Assembly (NCBI GenBank): GCA_037349105.1
Contig: JAYJMM010000029.1
Coordinates: 1,240,001-1,304,000 of the forward strand
Length of the DNA stretch: 64,000 bases
From: Limnomonas spitsbergensis
Lineage: Eukaryota > Chlorophyta > Chlorophyceae > Chlamydomonadales
Direction: 5' to 3'
The position numbers were made by a program, and so were the translations under genes. The notes below the pieces were generated by a model. That model searched no databases. It saw only the letters and a list, made by a program, of their open reading frames with translations, and was not told the origin of the DNA. This document shows, piece after piece, positions 24,301-36,300 of the stretch (the first letter of the stretch is position 1; every line of letters starts with the position of its first letter).

Positions 24301-27300
24301 ACCGGCAGAGATCTGTGGGTTGCCATGCTCGCTGCTGGTCATAGCGCTAGCAGCAGTGCCGCGTCTGGTGCTAGCAGGGAGGGAGGTGTCATAGCCACCA
24401 GCAGAAATGGGCATGTTGCCTGGCTGGCTGCCTGACACGGTGCTGGTCATGGTGCCGCGCCTGGTTTCGGCATCGAACGAAGTGCTATAGCCTCCATCAG
24501 AAATAGGCAGGCCATCAGGCAAGCAGCTCGTCATAGCACTAGCAGCTGTGCCGCGTCTGGTGCTGGCAGAATGGGGGGAGTCATAGCCACCAGCAGAGAT
24601 CTGTGGGTTGCCATGCTCGCTGCTGGTCATAGCGCTGGCAGCTGTGCCGCGCCTGGTGCTGGCAGCATGGGGGGAGTCATAGCCACCAGCAGAGATCTGT
24701 GGGTTGCCATGCTCGCTGCTGGTCATAGCGCTGGCAGCTGTGCCGCGTCTGGTGCTGGCAGCATGGGGGTTTTCATAGCCACCAGCAGAGATCTGTGGGT
24801 TGCCATGCTCGCTGCTGGTCATAGCGCTGGCAGCTGTGCCGCGTCTGGTGCTGGCAGCATGGGGGGTGTCATAGCCACCAGCAGAGATCTGTGGGTTGCC
24901 ATGCTCGCTGCTGGTCATAGCGCTAGCAGCTGTGCCGCGTCTGGTGCTGGCAGCATGGGGGGAGTCATAGCCACCAGCAGAGATCTGTGGGTTGCCATGC
25001 TCGCTGCTGGTCATAGCGCTGGCAGCTGTGCCGCGTCTGGTGCTGGCAGCATGGGGGGAGTCATAGCCACCAACAGAGATCTGTGGGTTGCCATGCTCGC
25101 TGCTGGTCATAGCGCTGGCAGCTGTGCCGCGCCTGATGCTAGCAGGGAGGGAGGTGTCATAGCCACCAGCAGAAATGGGCATGTTGCCTGGCTGGCTACC
25201 TGACACAGTGCTGGTCATAGTGCCGCGCCTGGTTTCGGCATCGAACGAAGTGCTATAGCCTCCATCAGAAATAGGCAGGCCATCAGGCAAGCAGCTCGTC
25301 ATAGCGCTGGCAGCTGTGCCGCGTCTGGTGCTGGCAGCATGGGGGGAGTCATAGCCACCAGCAGTGATCTGTGGGTTGCCATGCTCGCTGCTGGTCATAG
25401 CGCTGGCAGCTGTGCCGCGTCTGGTGCTGGCAGCATGGGGGGAGTCATAGCCACCAGCAGTGATCTGTGGGTTTGCTAGCTCGCTGCTGGTCATAGCGCT
25501 GGCAGCTGTGCCGCGTCTGGTGCTGGCAGCATGGGGGGAGTCATAGCCACCAGCAGAGATCTGTGGGTTGCCATGCTCGCTGCTGGTCATAGCGCTGGCA
25601 GCTGTGCCGCGCCTGGTGCTGGCAGCATGGGGGGAGTCATAGCCACCGGCAGAGATCTGTGGGTTGCCATGCTCGCTGCTGGTCATAGCGCTGGCAGCTG
25701 TGCCGCGTCTGGTGCTGGCAGCATGGGGGGAGTCATAGCCACCAGTAGAGATCTGTGGGTTGCCATGCCCGCTGCTGGTCATAGCGCTGGCAGCTGTGCC
25801 GCGCCTGGTGCTGGCAGCATGGGGGGAGTCATAGCCACCAGCAGTGATCTGTGGGTTACAATGCTCGCTGCTGGTCATAGCACTAGCAGCTGTGCCGCGC
25901 CTGGTGCTGGCAGCATGGGGGGAGTCATAGCCACCAACAGAGATCTGTGGGTTGCCATGCTCGCTGCTGGTCATAGCGCTAGCAGCTGTGCCGCGCCTGA
26001 TGCTAGCAGGGAGGGAGGTGTCATAGCCACCAGCAGAAATGGGCATGTTGCCTGGCTGGCTGCCTGACACGGTGCTGGTCATGGTGCCGCGCCTGGTTTC
26101 GGCATCGAACGAAGTGCTATAGCCTCCATCAGAAATAGGCAGGCCATCAGGCAAGCAGCTCGTCATAGCACTAGCAGCTGTGCCGCGTCTGGTGCTGGCA
26201 GCATGGGGGGAGTCATAGCCACCAGCAGTGATCTGTGGGTTGCCATGCTCGCTGCTGGTCATAGCGCTGGCAGCTGTGCCGCGTCTGGTGCTGGCAGCAT
26301 GGGGGGAGTCATAGCCACCAGCAGAGATCTGTGGGTTGCCATGCTCGCTGCTGGTCATAGCGCTGGCAGCTGTGCCGCGTCTGGTGCTGGCAGCATGGGG
26401 GGAGTCATAGCCACCAGCAGAGATCTGTGGGTTGCCATGCTCGCTGCTGGTCATAGCGCTGGCAGCTGTGCCGCGCCTGATGCTAGCAGGGAGGGAGGTG
26501 TCATAGCCACCAGCAGAAATGGGCATGTTGCCTGGCTGGCCGCCTGACACGGTGCTGGTCATGGTGCCGCGCCTGGTTTCGGCATCGAACGAAGTGCTAT
26601 AGCCTCCATCAGAAATAGGCAGGCCATCAGGCAAGCAGCTCGTCATAGCGCTGGCAGCTGTGCCGCGTCTGGTGCTGGCAGTATGGGGGGAGTCATAGCC
26701 ACCAGCAGAGATCTGTGGGTTGCCATGCTCGCTGCTGGTCATAGCGCTGGCAGCTGTGCCGCGCCTGGTGCTGGCAGCATGGGGGGAGTCATAGCCACCA
26801 ACAGAGATCTGTGGGTTGCCATGCTCGCTGCTGGTCATAGCGCTGGCAGCTGTGCCGCGTCTGGTGCTGGCAGCATGGGGGGAGTCATAGCCACCAGCAG
26901 AGATCTGTGGGTTGCCATGCTCGCTGCTGGTCATAGCGCTGGCAGCTGTGCCGCGTCTGGTGCTGGCAGCATGGGGGGAGTCATAGCCACCAACAGAGAT
27001 CTGTGGGTTGCCATGCTCGCTGCTGGTCATAGCGCTAGCAGCTGTGCCGCGCCTGGTGCTGGCAGCATGGGGGGAGTCATAGCCACCAGCAGAGATCTGT
27101 GGGTTGCCATGCTCGCTGCTGGTCATAGCACTAGCAGCTGTGCCGCGCCTGGTGCTGGCAGCATGGGGGGAGGCATAGCCACCAGCAGAGATCTGTGGTT
27201 GGTCATGCTCGCTGTTGGACATGGCGCTGGCTGCTGAGCTGCGCCTAGACCCGGCCGCAAGGGAGGTGCCGTTGCTGCCAGTAGATAGCTGAGGGTCGCC

Positions 27301-30300
27301 AAGTCTGCTGGACACTGCACTGGCGGCTGTTGCACGCCTGGATCCTGAAGAGGAGGTGCCCCTGCGGCCGGCGAAGGAGCGCAGGCGGCCGGGCTCGCTG
27401 CCTGTGCGACTCATGTTGGGGAGCGGGGCCAGCACGTCCCTGCCCATCCTGGCAAGTATTGCTTCAGATGCAGGGACGCCTGCCTCTGACCAGCCAAGGA
27501 CATCCTCGCCAACCTCACTTTCAGTCGGGTCGCTGCTGTTGCTGAGCCCATGCAGGGCCAGCCGCTCAGTGGCGTAGCTGTCAGCGCCAAAATGATGAGC
27601 CGGGGCACCAGGGGGCGAAACGTCCGGGTCATGCACCTGCAAAAGGGAAGGACAGCATGTCATGACCCTTTCGGCACAAAAGAGAAAGGAGAGGTGCAGC
27701 ACTGTCGCCGAGGAGTTGTGGCGATCGTGTACTGTGATGTTCCATCAAGTCAAGAATCAACGTGAGGCATTCCTGCCTCGGGTTGGGCCAACCAGCAGAT
27801 CCCCCTTCTGCCCTGCAAGACAGCAAGATCAGGTCAGCAGTTGTACACCTGACAAGGGCCAGCTGAATCCGCGAACCTGGCAAGTTATCTTCCTGTTGCC
27901 AACTGCAGCTTCTCCGCGTATACCCTACCTCCGACCTCTGCCCTTTAGCAGCTGCCCCCTCACTATTCTTTTGCTAGGACTAAATAAGGTGTGAGGCTGG
28001 CCGTTCAACCCTTGAAAACCTGAGACGCTCATTATGCAGGATTTGGGACTCACATAGGTCTGCTGCTGCTGTATTGGGAGCAGGGAGAGCAGCATCTGGT
28101 GAACCTCTTGGCTGGAGATGGAATCAGCTGTGCTGCGGGGAGACCGACTGCCCATGGAGGGCCAAGGTCCCCGGCCTTGCACATCAGCAGAGGACTGACC
28201 TCCCAGCGCCTGTCTATTGCTAGGCTTGTGCACCTGCAGGAGCAATGCGCATGGCGAAATCGTAAGGGCAAGGGTGTGGGAAGGCAGAGGGCATGAAGGC
28301 CTCTGCTGGCTAGAGTTTTAGGAGCAGAGATCAAGTCAGAAGGTCATGTAAAGCATTCACAGAGAATTGCTTAGCTTTGATCTCCAAAGGAAAATGCTGT
28401 GCTTTGATCTTCAAAACGTCTTGCTGCATTGCTTTAAATTTCAAAGGGAAATCACTGGTAAATGCTTTGCTTTGATCTTTAAAGGATCTTGCTGCTTTGC
28501 TTTGATCTGCAAAGGAAAATCAAAGGAAATGACTTACTTTGATCTTCAAATGATCTTCACGCATAGCTCTGATCTTCAAAGGAAAACCAGAATAAATCCC
28601 TTGCTTTGATCTACCAAAATCTTGGTGCCTTGCTCTGATCTTTAAAGGAAAATCAAAAGAAAATAAGCTTTTGCACGAGCACAGAAAAATAGATCAACCC
28701 TAAACAGCACTTCAGGCTATTCGTTTACCACTGTTTGCATTCGACTTGTCCCACCTGTGGCTGCTGCCTTGGCCCCTCATTGATGTCCAGTCCAACGTGC
28801 GACATGGGCTGCTGCTGCTGCTGAGGCATCAGCAGGGAAATCAGCCTCTGGTGCGCATCTTGGCTTGAGATGGAACCAGCCATGCTGCCAAGGGAGAGGT
28901 CACCAATGGAGATTCCACGGCTATGATCACCAGCAGAGGGCCGACCACTCGGGCCCAGTCCAACGGCTGGATCGTTTGTCTACGCATAGCAAATGAAGAC
29001 ATTCATCGACCAGTATTCCAAAGAGCAGCCAGGGAAACATTGACGCAAAATGCAAGCTCATCAAGTCCAGCATACAGTACTGTACATGTGCTCTGCCTTC
29101 CCTCATTACTAATATTGCTTGCGGCTGAGGGATACATTGCAATACTAATTCTGAATCGCCCACGCAAGTGTTCCAGTGGAAATATATAGTTTTGATCAAA
29201 ATCCTGCCTTGAGGGCGACATCACAAGAAATAATTTATCTATACCTGAGGGAAGGCCATCAAAATCTACTGTGTGAAAAACAGGCAATTCTTACAAAACC
29301 CATATTTTTACATGCACTGTCGGTTACTTTCAAAGGACTATCCCATGCAGTGCACGTGACACATCCAGCAGGCCACCCCACCTGGTGCTGCCCCACGCTG
29401 ATGCCCTGACCACCCTGCGTCAGGCCCAAGCGGGGCTGCTGCTGCTGCTGCAGCTGGGGCATGAGGAGAGACAGCAGTATCTGGTGCACCTGCTGGCTAG
29501 ACAGGGAGCCAATGGTGTCCCGCAGAGACAAGCCCCCGGCGGATAGCCCACGGCCAAGGCTCTGCCCGGCAGCGGGCTGATCGGCCTGCACGAAGCACAT
29601 GGGGCACATCAACATCAGAGAGCAGGCTCAAAACAGAGTTCAGCCAAGATCACGACGAATGCCCAGATTATGAAGCAATCCCTCAACGGGTATGATTGTG
29701 CGACTGCATGGACACCAGCGTCCCAGCCATGGCTAGAGCTGGCTTCAGAGACGTATAGCACACAAACATTGGCAAGACTTAGGACTGATGTTATACAATG
29801 TTGACACTCGGGCGCCCAGCTCACCTGCAGCTGCATTTCGCTGACACCAGCCTGCACCATTCCCACATGGCTCTGCTGCTGCTGCTGCTCCTGCGGCGCC
29901 AGGAGGGCCAGCAGAAGCTGCTGCAGGTCGTTGCTGGCTACAGAATCTGATGTGCTGCGCATAGAATGGCCGCCGAAGGATACCAAACCAGCCTGGCTCT
30001 TTCCTGCAGATGACATCTGACCAGCTTGGCTCTGACCATCACCTGACCACTGACCAGCTTGGCTCTGTCCTCCGGCTGACATCTGACCAGCTTGGCTCTG
30101 TCCTCCGGCTGACATCTGACCAGCCAGGCTCTGTCCTCCGGCTGACATCTGACCAGCCAGGCTCTGCCCACCAGCTGACATCTGACCAGCCAGGCTCTGC
30201 CCACCAGCTGACATATGACTAGCGTGGCTCTGTCCTCCGGCTGACATCTGACTAGCCAGGCTCTGTCCACCAGCTGGCATCTGACTAGCCAGGCTCTGTT

Positions 30301-33300
30301 TAGCTGATGCTGGCCCTCCGCTCAGCCTCAGGTGGGAAGCAGGCTGCCTAGCACTAGGAGCTGGGCCACCAGCAGGCAGCTTATCGCTGGAGCGCTGACC
30401 GCCAACACTGCCCAGAGGTGTCGGCACCTGCAAGCCTTGCCCATGCTTTGGAGCAGCCGACTTAAGATTCAGGACCATGGACTCTAGCCCCATGACAGCG
30501 GACTCGAGCCCATCCACGAAAGCATCAAGCTGTCCAAACGGAGCCGCAGCGGTAGAAGCTGCTGGCGTGGCAGGGTCTGCAGCGCTCACACCCTCCTCTG
30601 GGCCGGTCAGCGGGATGGACGCCACACGGCGTGGCAGAGACTCGGAAACCACTCTGCGCACCGCAGCCCCGATGTTGTCCACTGAGGCGGCAGCGGCATT
30701 GGTCGCGCTCAGCAGGGCCGCTGATGGTGGGGTCGCGACACCAGCAGACAGCATCAGAACGGCATGCCCGATGCCGCGGGCTGGGTCTGCAGATCTCTGC
30801 GGAACTGGCAGCTGCTGAGCAACTGCAGGCGAAGCTCCAGACAGAGAGCCAGAGGAATCAGCCTGCACACCAGCATGGTGCTGCACTGTGGCCGGTGGCT
30901 GCTGCTGTGCTGCACCCTGTAAGGGGGATGCTGGGAGCAGCTGCCTCTGCTCCTCTGCCTCCTCTGCCTCCACCTGGGCCTGCAGCTCACGCATCTCCTC
31001 AAGGACCATGCTTAGCTTGGCAAGCACCTCGAACTCCAGGTGCAAGCCCTCCACCTGCAGCCATAATTGCAATGGTACGGATTAAGAGGGATTCAAATTC
31101 GAGGTGACAGTACTGTATCCGGTATACCGGTTTGAAAAACCTGTATAATTAGTCACGAGTGATACCGGTACATGCTGGCTCATGCATATTTGTTGCATTC
31201 CAAGATGAAGACTCTTCACATTCTCAACTCAGATGCTGAAATCTGGATAAAATTGCCCTCTGGGCGCAGGAAGGGCAGGGGATCTGAGCTCAAAACAGGT
31301 CATATGAGGGCGATGGGTGTAAAAGGGGGGCAAACAGGACAACGAGAGCAGACACGGCAACACATCACATCTGGAGGTACACTCACCACCTGCAGGCTCC
31401 CCTCGCTGGCCTCAGCCTCCAGCTGACGCTCAGGGCCCAGGGTAGCTCCACCGGCGGAAGCACGCAGCCTCACGCTCTGCGCCGCCAGCGCAGGCACCAG
31501 CCGCTCAAGGGAAGACACGATACTGCCGGGCATGCTCCTTGCCGCTGCGCTGTCAGCAGCGCCCCGATGCAAGCTCCTGCCGTCCTTTGACAACGAACCC
31601 AGCAAGGTAGCGGCAGCCTCGGCCGCAGCTGCCGCGGACAGCGGCGGCACACTGCCATCCTCGGCAGCGGGAGCCAGCTGGGCATTGATTAGAACCGATG
31701 CCACATCAGCAGCGCCAGCAACAGGGAGCGGTCCGTACCACTCTAGCAGCTTCGTGACAGCTGAAACTGCAGAGTCTGCAGCAGCCTGAGCGTCCGCCAT
31801 ACTCATCTCCCTCGTCTCAACTGAAAAGGCCGATCCTGCCGTGCTCCGTCTGGATGAAGGCCCGCCAGCAGAGGGCTTTCTGCCGCTAGCCGAGCTCAGC
31901 CGCACGCTGTCTACCACCTCCTCAATCATGACAGACGGGCGAGCGGGTGGCGCGGCAGCAGCGAGAAGGGAGGAAACCCGGCGGAACGAGTCAGCCTTGG
32001 CACTGCTCGTCTCCCTGCAGCCGGCCTGGCCAGCCTGCCACAGCTGCCACGCGCCCGTGGCCGACGCGCTGCGGTCCGGGGTCGAGGACGCATCCAGAGA
32101 AGCAATGATGTAGTCACAGGTAGCAGAGAGCGACATGCTGTCAAACGGGACTCCTGCTGGTGGTAGCTGGACAGCCTCGGGGACTGAGGGTACAGCAGCA
32201 GCCTGCATACGCCCGGAAGCAGCAGCAGACGCGGAAGAGGTAGAGGAAGCAGTCTCCTCCTCCTCCTCCTCCCCCTCCTCCTCTGCCGCTGCTGATGGCC
32301 CATCCTCAGCGGACACATCCTCTGATGCTGCATCATCCTCAGGTGCTGCCGCCAGCCCTTTTCTGACCCCGGCCGACGAGCGCACGCGTACACGCTCGTA
32401 CCAAGCGCCCGGCTCCGAGGAGGAGGCAGGGCGCTGGCGGTGCATCGTGTGACTGGGGACAGCCTCGGCAGCGTCTGCAGGTCCAGCAGCAATGACGCTT
32501 GAAGTGCGGCGAGAAGCTGCTGCAGAGGAGGCAAGGCTGCGGCTGACGCGCTCAGCCAGGCTTGACTGGCTCGGTGAGGAGGCACTTCCTGTGTAAAAGA
32601 AACAGAGAAACAAAGTCAGGACTCAGGAGTTAGGTCCGTAGAGATACAACGCAGCAGGTATCAAGACCACAAGCTTACTGGCAATGAAAATCCATGTCTC
32701 CCGCAACAGCCCTCAGATTTGAAGCTAAGAACAACAGTCTTTCTGAGACCATGTTCGTGCCTGAGCCATAAAATTGCGACCACTGCAGCATGAGAAAACT
32801 CGGATCAGATGGCGTTCAGAGAGGCATCAAATTTCACGCTGGACTCACCAGTTGAGGACAATGGTTTGCGCTGCAAAGAGGCAGAGTCGCTGGGCAGCCG
32901 TCCGGTGGGAGCTGGAGGCCTGGAGGCCTGCATACCACCCAGAGACCCAGCGCTTGCATGTGCAGAACCAGTCAGAGAGGTTGCTTCTCCTCGTGCCTTG
33001 ACTCCAACTGAAAAGTCACGTGCAATTAGGCAAAGATAGCGGTAAGAGGAGCAGCAACAGACACAAAAACAGTGATTCTAGCAGCATTTAATATGTTCAG
33101 CCATTGCCTAAGATGACAAGGCATCAGAGGTTGACCGGCAAAGGAATCAAATATGATAGACCTAAGTATAAAACGGCATTTGGTACCATGCTTAGCTGCT
33201 CTCCCATGCACTCAAAGTAGGACCTAAACCCTCCTTCCATGAACCCAAAGTAGGACCTAAACCCTGCTTACCCCACACCCCAAGCAGGACCTAAACTCCT

Positions 33301-36300
33301 GCATACCCCGCACTAAAAGTAGGACCTAAACCCTGCTTACCCCGCACTAAAAGTAGGACCTAAACCCTGCATACCCCGCACCCCAAGCAGGACCTAAACC
33401 CTGCTTACCCCGCACTAAAAGTAGGGCCTAAACCCTGCTTACCCCACACCCCAAGCAGGACCTAAACCGTGCATACCCCGCACTAAAAGTATGACCTAAA
33501 CCCTGCTTACCCCGCACTAAAAGTAAGACCTAAACCCTGCATACCCCACACCCCAAGCAGGACCTGAACCCTGCATACCCCGCACCCCAAGCAGGACCTA
33601 AACCCTGCTTACCCCGCACTAAAAGTAGGGCCTAAACCCTGCTTACCCCGCACCCCAAGCAGGACCTAAACCCTGCATACCCCGCACTAAAAGTAGGACC
33701 TAAACCCTGCTTACCCCGCACCCCAAGCAGGGCCTAAACTCCTGCATACCCCGCACACAAATCAGGACCCAAACCCTCTTTCCCCTGCACTCAAACCAGG
33801 GCATAAACCCAGCTTACCCTGCACTCAAAACAGGATCTGAAATTTTGACCCCCCCCCCTCATTATCATTCACAAGGATCCATGCAGCCCTCACCATCAGC
33901 TTCCCTCCCAGAGGATGCAGATGTGCGAGCACTCCTCATCATCGGGGAGGGGAGGGGGGAGGTACTGGAGTCGGCCACCGCAAGACACTGAGACGCGGCA
34001 TCTCTGAGCTCCGGGTCAGTTTGCATGCCAGAGGTCCAGCAATATGGAACAGGGGCGAGCGCGGGGTAGGCGGCCAGGGCAAAAAGCTGGCCATCGCTAG
34101 TGACCTGAGGCATCGACGCCGACAGGGAGGCCGCAGCGGCAGCAGCAGCAGCTGAGGCGCGGGCCGCAGCCGTCATACCAGCCTCTGGCCGCCACGGCGC
34201 GCCGGCCGAGCTATTGCTGGCACCATCCATTGTCGTCTGACGGCTGCTGGCGTTGAAGGCGTTGAAGCTGACCGGCACACCACCTGCAACGGGCCAGGGA
34301 CATTGGTTCAGGGCAGGGAACAGCATCAGTGATACCTTTGGCATGCATCAGGCCACCCTTCCGGGCGCGAGTGAGACAGTGATACCTTTGGCATGCATCA
34401 GGCCACCCTTCCGGGCGCGAGTGAGACAGTGATACCTTTGGCATGCATCAGGCCACCCTTCCGGGCGCGAGTGAGACAGTGATACCTTTGGCATGCATCA
34501 GGCCACCCTTCCGGGCGCGAGTGAGACAGTGATACCTTTGGCATGCATCAGGCCACCCTTCCGGGCGCGAGTGAGACAGTGATACCTTTGGCATGCATCA
34601 GGCCACCCTTCCGGGCGCGAGTGAGACAGTGATACCTTTGGCATGCATCAGGCCACCCTTCCGGGCGCGAGTGAGACAGTGATACCTTTGGCATGCATCA
34701 GGCCACCCTTCCGGGCGCGAGTGAGACAGTGATACCTTTGGCATGCATCAGGCCACCCTTCCGGGCGCGAGTGAGACAGTGATACCTTTGGCATGCATCA
34801 GGCCACCCTTCCGGGCGCGAGTGAGACAGTGATACCTTTGGCATGCATCAGGCCACCCTCCCCGGGCGGCAGGTGTGCCACCAGCCCACCACAAGGTTGG
34901 AAGGCAGTGAAGTATGACCTGCCAACGGCCGGTGACCTAAGCTGTAGCCTGCTAGGCCTGGTGAATCATGCCTCCCCGGCCCAAGGCCAGGATCTTTAGT
35001 TGAAGGGTAGCTGAAGTGTGCGAAAATAGCAGGGTCAAACAGAATGGCCTGCATGCGTACAGTTGAGGAAATGTCAACCGTACCTGCATCTAGGGGCATC
35101 TGATTCAGACTGGCAAACTAGAAATTGCCAGAGAGAGCTGTTGCAGTCAGTCAGTCAATTAGTCCGTGAGTCAGACTGCCAGAATGCCAGAATGCCAGTC
35201 CGTCAGTCAGACAGTCAGTCAGTCAGACAGTCAGACAGTCAGTCAGAAAGTCAGTCAGTCAGTCAGACAGTCAGTCACCTGGATACTGCAGGGCGGGCAC
35301 CGAGCGCGCCGACACACTAGATCGGGAGCTGCGTCCAGTGTCTGGGTCTCCAGCCACCGGGGACAGCATCGACAAGGGCGTCACAAGATGCGGCGTGCGC
35401 ACTGCATCCCCCAGGGATGACACGTGCCGCTCATCATGGGCCTGCTGCTGTTGCGCCTGCTGCTGCTGCCACTGCTGCTCCTGCCAGGCATGCTGCAGCA
35501 GTTGCCACTGCTGATGTGCACTGACCGCCCCCTCAGCCGAGCCAGGATGGGAGGATTCAGAATCCATGTGGGACCTGGGTGACGTGCCCTCGGCCAAGCT
35601 TGCGCCCCCGAAGCTACTGAAGGCACTGACTGGAGCCTGTGAAGCTGAGTCAGGAATAGAGTCGGCCATGTGGACGTGCCGGGGCAGAGGCTCAGCACCC
35701 CCACCCCCCCTGCTGTGCCCAGGGGCTTGATCGCTGCGCGGGCCCAAACGCTGAACGTACCCATACTTCTGCTGGAACCGGCTGTCGTAATGCGGTGGCT
35801 GGAACCTGCCGTCATAGTGGGCCTGCTCATCGTCCCCTGGCACCAGATCCTCCCTGATAGGGGAGGGAGGCAGTGCCGCTGAGCTCACGCGGCCGGACGA
35901 AGCAGCAGACGACGCCCCACCTGCACTGTACCACAGCTCACGATCGGCTGCAGAGGCGGAGGAGACGCGCCTGGAGGCAGCTGCGCCAGCTGAGGAGCGC
36001 GTGTGCCTGCCACGGGACGCACCCGCCGCAGAAAGCCTGACATGGCCGGCGACTGTATTCATTGGCGCGCCTCCGCCCGTGGAGGCCGTCTGACGAGCGC
36101 TGTACCATCCCGCCTCCTCGGTGCTGTCCGAGTCCTCAGTGCCGCCGTCACTCTCCTCTGAGATGCCATCGCCATGAGCAGCAGCAGGCAGGGGGGTGCG
36201 CCGGGCGGCAATGTTGGCCATGATGGACTTCCTGGCTAGCATTGCAGCTGAGCTGGGCGAGGTGGGTCGGCGACCCAGGGACAAAGGCCCTGAGGGCGGT

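Larger units (their letters stand above)
17215..27636 (-). other. 10,422-bp coding exon of the giant gene
   Basis: The exon is bounded by a TTTTGCAG acceptor and a CAG|GTGCGG donor. It is 3,474 codons with no stop and is phase 0 at both ends. From N to C it holds a short unique lead, the 32-residue array (27330-21270), about 1.1 kb with three loose copies of an SRRxTAxSGITxAS unit (20220-20960), the 28-residue array (20105-18490), unique Ala/Gly/Ser sequence, and a Ser-rich stretch with a repeated LDQR-containing unit (about 17540-17720). Confidence 0.85.
28054..29982 (-). repeat. Tandemly duplicated exons with a SSQEVHQxLLSLL-polyQ module
   Basis: Three consecutive exons (29585-29382, 28979-28755, 28233-28054) and the end of the preceding one (down to 29825) encode the same module: a Ser-rich lead, then DLQQLLLALL / QQVHQILLSLL / QDAHQRLISLL / EVHQMLLSLL, then a run of Gln. 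All are phase 0 at both ends, so they could duplicate without breaking the frame. The short amphipathic Leu-rich helix plus poly-Gln suggests a protein-interaction segment; this is inference. Confidence 0.85.

Noticed and set aside
22939..27237. Series of long plus-strand ORFs with repeats of the type MGGVIATSRDLWVAMLAAGH
   Set aside because: They are the antisense reading of the 96-bp coding array; a stop-free unit whose length is a multiple of three is open in several frames. Splice sites and neighbouring exons support only the minus strand.
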